From Vibrio splendidus (GTDB taxonomy: Bacteria; Pseudomonadota; Gammaproteobacteria; Enterobacterales; Vibrionaceae): DNA of 64,000 bases. Position numbers and translations under genes: made by a program. Of this stretch, positions 61,139 through 64,000 are shown one piece after another (position 1 is the stretch's first letter; the number at the start of each line of letters is the position of its first letter). The stretch lies in assembly GCF_003345295.1 (NCBI RefSeq), contig NZ_CP031055.1, positions 1,116,001 to 1,180,000 of the forward strand, given 5' to 3'. The notes under the pieces are model-generated. The model was not told the origin of the DNA. It did not search any database and saw only the letters and a list, made by a program, of their open reading frames with translations.

Positions 61139-61165
61139 AAGGCCTCGCAATTGCGGGGCCTTTGT
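61139..61165 (+). terminator. Intrinsic terminator of the EamA-type gene
   Basis: AAGGCCTCGC / GCGGGGCCTT, AATT loop, one G-U or mismatch, then TTTGTG. Confidence 0.75.
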
Positions 61166-61268
61166 GTGTATGTTTCACAATGAGTTATCGTTTCCATATT
61201 GAATTTTTGTGTCTACTTAGGACTATCTAGTGCCTGATTACGAAGTGTTCTGGAGAAATGAACTCATT

Positions 61269-61293
61269 GTTGTTATGTTATATCGTAACAATA
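61269..61293 (+). promoter_or_regulatory. Zur-like imperfect palindrome before the aspartoacylase gene
   Basis: GTTATGTTATATCGTAAC (61272-61289) differs at two positions from the perfect dyad GTTATGTTATAACATAAC before the DUF1826 gene. It lies about 45 bases before the ATG at 61337. Confidence 0.5.
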
Positions 61294-61336
61294 AAGCAAG
61301 GGTGACTTGCACTTTCGATATTTGGAAATCAATGAC

Positions 61337-62209
61337 ATGGACAACATTAATCAAGTCTTACTGGTTGCTGGAACACACGGTAACGAGCTCTCAGGAATCT
61401 ATTTAAACAAACTCATCAAAGAGCGTTTGTATGCCGCCGATCGTTCAACGTTTTCGACTACTTCTGTTACCGCAAATCCTAAAGCGGTAGAGCAGAACGT
61501 TCGATATGTTGATACCGACCTAAATCGTCAGTTTTCTAATGCTAACAACGACGATACTTCAGGTTTAGCTGAGTACACAGTCGCACGACAGTTTATAGAT
61601 AGACACGCAAGCAAAGAGCAGCAATTGATCGTGGATTTGCACAACACGACCAGCAATATGGGAGCGACATTAATCTTGCTTTCCAATGATGCTTTCTACC
61701 AAAAAATGGGCGCTTACGTGAAACAGCGAATGCCAGAAGCCAATATTCTGTTTGAAGATAGAAAGCCTTGGGATGAGCAGCCTTACCTTTGCACAACAGG
61801 CAATTGTGGAGTGATGATTGAAGTTGGCGCTCAGGCACATGGCTCACTTAAGTTCGATACTCTCAAACTGATGAAGCAGATGCTGACCATGGTTCTTGAT
61901 TACGTTGAGAAGCATAACCTTAACCAAGTACAAGCGTTAGAAGACTACAGCGCCTTCTTCTATGTTGAAGAGGTCAATGTTCCACTTGGTCCCGATGGTA
62001 TGCGAGTAGCCACAGTACACCCAGCGATCTGTGGTCGAGATTTCGAGGTAGTGAAGCAAGGGGAGCCTTTGCTCGCGACTTTCTTTGGTTATGATATCTA
62101 TTGGGAGCGCGAACAAGATATCTATCCCCATTTCATTAATGAAAGTGCTTACGCTAAAGCCAACATTGCAATGGCACTGGCAGAAAAGCGTTTGGTTTCG
62201 GTGAGTTAG
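61337..62209 (+). CDS. Aspartoacylase-like zinc deacylase
   Basis: 290 residues from the ATG at 61337 (GGAAA upstream; a TTG at 61307 is possible). Zinc carboxypeptidase-like motifs: VAGTHGNELSG (His and Glu ligands), DTDLNRQFSN, IVDLHNTTSN (third ligand His) and GVMIEVGAQAHGSL (catalytic Glu). Aspartoacylase cleaves N-acetyl-aspartate; bacterial relatives act on other N-acyl amino acids. The hairpin just after the stop serves as terminator. A zinc enzyme under a Zur-like box would be unusual, so regulation is uncertain. Confidence 0.9.
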   Translation: MDNINQVLLVAGTHGNELSGIYLNKLIKERLYAADRSTFSTTSVTANPKAVEQNVRYVDTDLNRQFSNANNDDTSGLAEYTVARQFIDRHASKEQQLIVDLHNTTSNMGATLILLSNDAFYQKMGAYVKQRMPEANILFEDRKPWDEQPYLCTTGNCGVMIEVGAQAHGSLKFDTLKLMKQMLTMVLDYVEKHNLNQVQALEDYSAFFYVEEVNVPLGPDGMRVATVHPAICGRDFEVVKQGEPLLATFFGYDIYWEREQDIYPHFINESAYAKANIAMALAEKRLVSVS

Positions 62210-62235
62210 TGATTTACACATAGCTGATTGGTTAA

Positions 62236-62269
62236 AAAGCCCTATGAATGTATCAATCCATAGGGCTTT
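62236..62269. terminator. Terminator between aspartoacylase and COG0523 genes
   Basis: AAAGCCCTATG / CATAGGGCTTT perfect 11-base stem with a 12-base loop, with A/T flanks suited to both convergent genes. Confidence 0.85.
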
Positions 62270-62304
62270 GATTTTAGGGTGGGATAAGGGTTAACCAGTT
62301 CTGG

Positions 62305-63312
62305 TTAAATCTGACACGCCAACAATTGGTTCTCTAGGTCACTATCTATGCTTTGGCCTATAACCTCAATTCTGGTTTCATTGCATTCATCAAGTTCACA
62401 CTCTGTTAGACCATCTTCCGTTAAGTTGTAACCAAAGATGCCGCTTTGAGTGATGAACACCGCTTTCATTCGTTCGGCTTTGAGTCCAACTAATACATTA
62501 AGCAATTGCTGACGGTCGAACAGTTTGTCAGCCGCGAATCGCCAACCAATACTTTCAAACCCTTCACCTTGGTTGCTCGCCTTTATCATGCCGCTTTCTG
62601 GCATCGGTAATTCAGAAGCGAGTGGCTTATCTTGTTTATGATCATGGTGGTGATGGTGCCGATGAGCTTGATGATGGTAAAAGCTGGTGTTTCCATCAAA
62701 CTCGTCTGAAGGGATCTTACCGTGATGGGCAAATATTAGCTTGGTGTCTGGGTGACAAACCTGTGCGACGTACTCAGCCAGTTTTTCTGCATCGCCACTT
62801 TTGTAGAGGTCGACTTTATTACCCACAATGGTGTCGGCAATGGTGATTTGCTGATTGAAGGTATCGTGTTCAGAATAGCGTGTGTCAGAAAGCTTGCGGG
62901 CATCAACCAAAGTAATGTTTTTCTGCAGTGACAGTACTTTGCGATAGTGCTCTGAAGACAAGACTTCTAGCACTTCTTTAGGGTGACCAAGCCCGGTTGG
63001 CTCAATCAATAAGCGATCAGGTTTTGCCTCAGACAGCAGTTGATTCAGTGCGATCTGCATCGGTAAACCAGCCGCGCAACACATACAGCCGCCAGGCACT
63101 TCACGAATAAACACTTGTTGTTTGCTGTCGTTCCCTTGGATCAAACTGCCATCAACGCCAATTTCTCCAAATTCGTTCACCAAAATAGCCCAGTTTTCAT
63201 CAGCGGGCTTATTCTTCATTAGGTTGAGAATCGCAGTGGTTTTACCCACGCCGAGAAAGCCGGTAATGATATTGGTTGGAATACCCAAGATAGGCTTTTT
63301 ATCAGAGCTCAT
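62305..63312 (-). CDS. COG0523 family metal-chaperone GTPase
   Basis: About 335 residues from the ATG at 63312 (GGAG 8 bases upstream). G3E GTPase features: Walker A GFLGVGKTT, the metal-binding CxCC motif in GGCMCCAAG, a Walker B-like LIEPTGLGHP, NKVD for guanine, and a His-rich stretch HHQAHRHHHHHDHK before the C-terminal CobW domain. COG0523 proteins deliver zinc or cobalt to client enzymes under metal limitation. Start overlaps the end of the gamma-carbonic anhydrase gene by 11 bases, hinting that this enzyme is a client or a zinc-sparing partner. Confidence 0.93.
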   Translation of the reverse strand: MSSDKKPILGIPTNIITGFLGVGKTTAILNLMKNKPADENWAILVNEFGEIGVDGSLIQGNDSKQQVFIREVPGGCMCCAAGLPMQIALNQLLSEAKPDRLLIEPTGLGHPKEVLEVLSSEHYRKVLSLQKNITLVDARKLSDTRYSEHDTFNQQITIADTIVGNKVDLYKSGDAEKLAEYVAQVCHPDTKLIFAHHGKIPSDEFDGNTSFYHHQAHRHHHHHDHKQDKPLASELPMPESGMIKASNQGEGFESIGWRFAADKLFDRQQLLNVLVGLKAERMKAVFITQSGIFGYNLTEDGLTECELDECNETRIEVIGQSIDSDLENQLLACQI

Positions 63313-63862
63313 TGGCAATTCTCCGATAACCTTGCACAAGGGTATGGTTTGCTGAAACGACCGATTCTGAAAACGCAGAATACTCAGGTGGGACCTTGGA
63401 GATATTGTTCAAATCAAACCCTGAGCCAATATTGGTCATCGGTGGTACGTGGAAGTTCTCGGGTAAGTCATGCCCGTCTACCACGCAGTTATGGCGAATC
63501 ACACAACCTTTGCCAATCACCGCATTAAAGACCACAGAGTTGAAGCCAATAAAAACGTCGTCACAGACCTCGCAAGGGCCATGAATAATCGAGCGATGGG
63601 CGATGGATGAACGTTCACCAATGGTGACGGCAGCGCCAGCTTTTGAGTGAATAACCACACCGTCTTGAATATTGGTATCACGCTTGATTACGATGGCTTC
63701 CATATCGCCTTGTTCATTGATTTCGTCAGCACGAATAACGGCGTAAGGGCCAATAAACACGTTATCATCAATGATGACCTTGCCACAGATGATGGCCGTT
63801 GGATCAATGAAAGCGGTCTCCGATACTTTTGGCATATGGCCGCTTGGATTTCTTCTTAACAT
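63302..63862 (-). CDS. Gamma-carbonic anhydrase-like hexapeptide-repeat protein
   Basis: 186 residues from the ATG at 63862 (AAGAG upstream); the frame is open further but that part overlaps the preceding gene. Left-handed beta-helix built of hexapeptide repeats (AFIDPTAIICGKVIIDDNVFIGPYAVIRADE). Candidate zinc ligands are the His residues in VVIHSKAG and SSIAHRSIIHG, so the three-His site of gamma-class enzymes is preserved. YrdA-like relatives linked to COG0523 genes are known in zinc regulons. It overlaps the COG0523 gene. Confidence 0.9.
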   Translation of the reverse strand: MLRRNPSGHMPKVSETAFIDPTAIICGKVIIDDNVFIGPYAVIRADEINEQGDMEAIVIKRDTNIQDGVVIHSKAGAAVTIGERSSIAHRSIIHGPCEVCDDVFIGFNSVVFNAVIGKGCVIRHNCVVDGHDLPENFHVPPMTNIGSGFDLNNISKVPPEYSAFSESVVSANHTLVQGYRRIANEL

Positions 63863-63924
63863 ATTGAGCTCTTTTATTTTTTCGTAATGCCACTGGGCAT
63901 ACCACCATTGATGGCGCTGGGCAT

Positions 63925-64000
63925 TTATGTATCGACGCATTCATCGCACACGCAGTTAATCTCCAATTGAGGGCTGACCACGGTGAAACCTTCTTGTTTA
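63925..64000 (-). CDS. 3' end of an unidentified gene (cut by window edge)
   Basis: The last 24 codons and stop of a minus-strand gene entering from the right: EGFTVVSPQLEINCVCDECVDT. The C-terminal CVCDEC cluster could bind zinc or another metal. It lies about 60 bases before the gamma-carbonic anhydrase start, so it is probably the upstream gene of the same operon. Identity cannot be judged from this fragment. Confidence 0.55.
   Translation of the reverse strand, partial: KQEGFTVVSPQLEINCVCDECVDT

Noticed and set aside
61307..61336. TTG start for the aspartoacylase
   Set aside because: The ten added residues do not match the usual N-terminus, while MDNINQVLLVAGTHGNE from the ATG does.
63863..63940. 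N-terminal extension of the gamma-carbonic anhydrase
   Set aside because: The 26 extra residues overlap the 3' end of the upstream gene and do not resemble the family; the ATG at 63862 has a better signal.
1..64000. Prophage, integron or transposon
   Set aside because: No integrase, transposase, structural phage gene or paired terminal repeats were found; gene content is chromosomal throughout.

Overview
The window looks like a gene-dense stretch (about 43-45% G+C by eye) of a Vibrio genome, most likely the second chromosome. The strongest taxonomic markers are a convergent cqsS/cqsA pair (CAI-1 quorum sensing), an NspS/MbaA-like polyamine sensor pair, an orphan DUF1826 gene, a Vmh-type MBL protein and many GGCCTCGC-type intrinsic terminators typical of vibrios. 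No rRNA, complete tRNA, CRISPR array, transposase, integrase or phage gene was seen.

Layout. 1-3 kb: a possibly partial hypothetical gene, a 15-copy heptamer array, and a folK / folX-folE-folM set for pterin (probably tetrahydromonapterin) synthesis. 3.3-6.8 kb: periplasmic polyamine-binding protein plus GGDEF-EAL membrane protein. 7-10.4 kb: gene remnants (including the last 29 codons of an Lrp-type gene), a HAD dehalogenase, an orphan MetQ lipoprotein behind MetJ boxes, and a YghX-like dienelactone hydrolase whose start codon appears to be missing. 10.7-17.5 kb: a pilin-like protein, divergent Lrp/PLP-enzyme pair, YgiW-like protein, and an orphan accD beside a divergent LysR gene. 17.8-25.5 kb: secreted endonuclease I, a gene-poor 0.8 kb stretch, nucleoside hydrolase, a frameshifted small winged-helix gene, FUSC transporter, phosphoesterase, YcxB-like protein. 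25.7-30.7 kb: a metal transporter and DUF1007 protein behind a Zur box, then an HbpS/GlcG-like protein divergent from a two-component system. 31-38.4 kb: NifX-like/NqrM-like/DUF134/hotdog cluster, a glutamate-receptor-like channel, pnuC plus nucleoside phosphorylase, Crp-like regulator, VirK/YbjX-like protein, an MFS remnant. 38.5-48.7 kb: a PA3496-like microprotein, HU, membrane protein, GST, MFS, YceI, DUF1826, VOC, WYL regulator, MarR-cytochrome b561 divergent from a cytochrome c' group. 49-57 kb: MCP, ACT protein, LysR/MBL divergent pair, TauD-like dioxygenase, cqsS. 57-64 kb: cqsA, MocR/EamA divergent pair, aspartoacylase, COG0523 GTPase, gamma-carbonic anhydrase and the end of an unidentified gene.

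Connections. Zinc-limitation genes are scattered over the window (DUF1007 plus transporter, DUF1826, COG0523 plus gamma-carbonic anhydrase), and three palindromes resembling Zur operators lie in front of three transcription units. The most interesting single locus is the second accD: at the position equivalent to E. coli AccD Met203, known from andrimid resistance, it has Phe, and it faces its own LysR gene across a perfect dyad. A perfect 52-base inverted repeat (24-base arms) between the cytochrome b561-marR genes and the cytochrome c' gene, a prokaryotic glutamate-receptor channel without a K+-type filter, and the NifX/NqrM-like/DUF134 cluster with a 20-base palindrome are further targets. 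Five short tandem-repeat arrays (5-, 7-, 7-, 8- and 9-base units) suggest slippage-prone loci.
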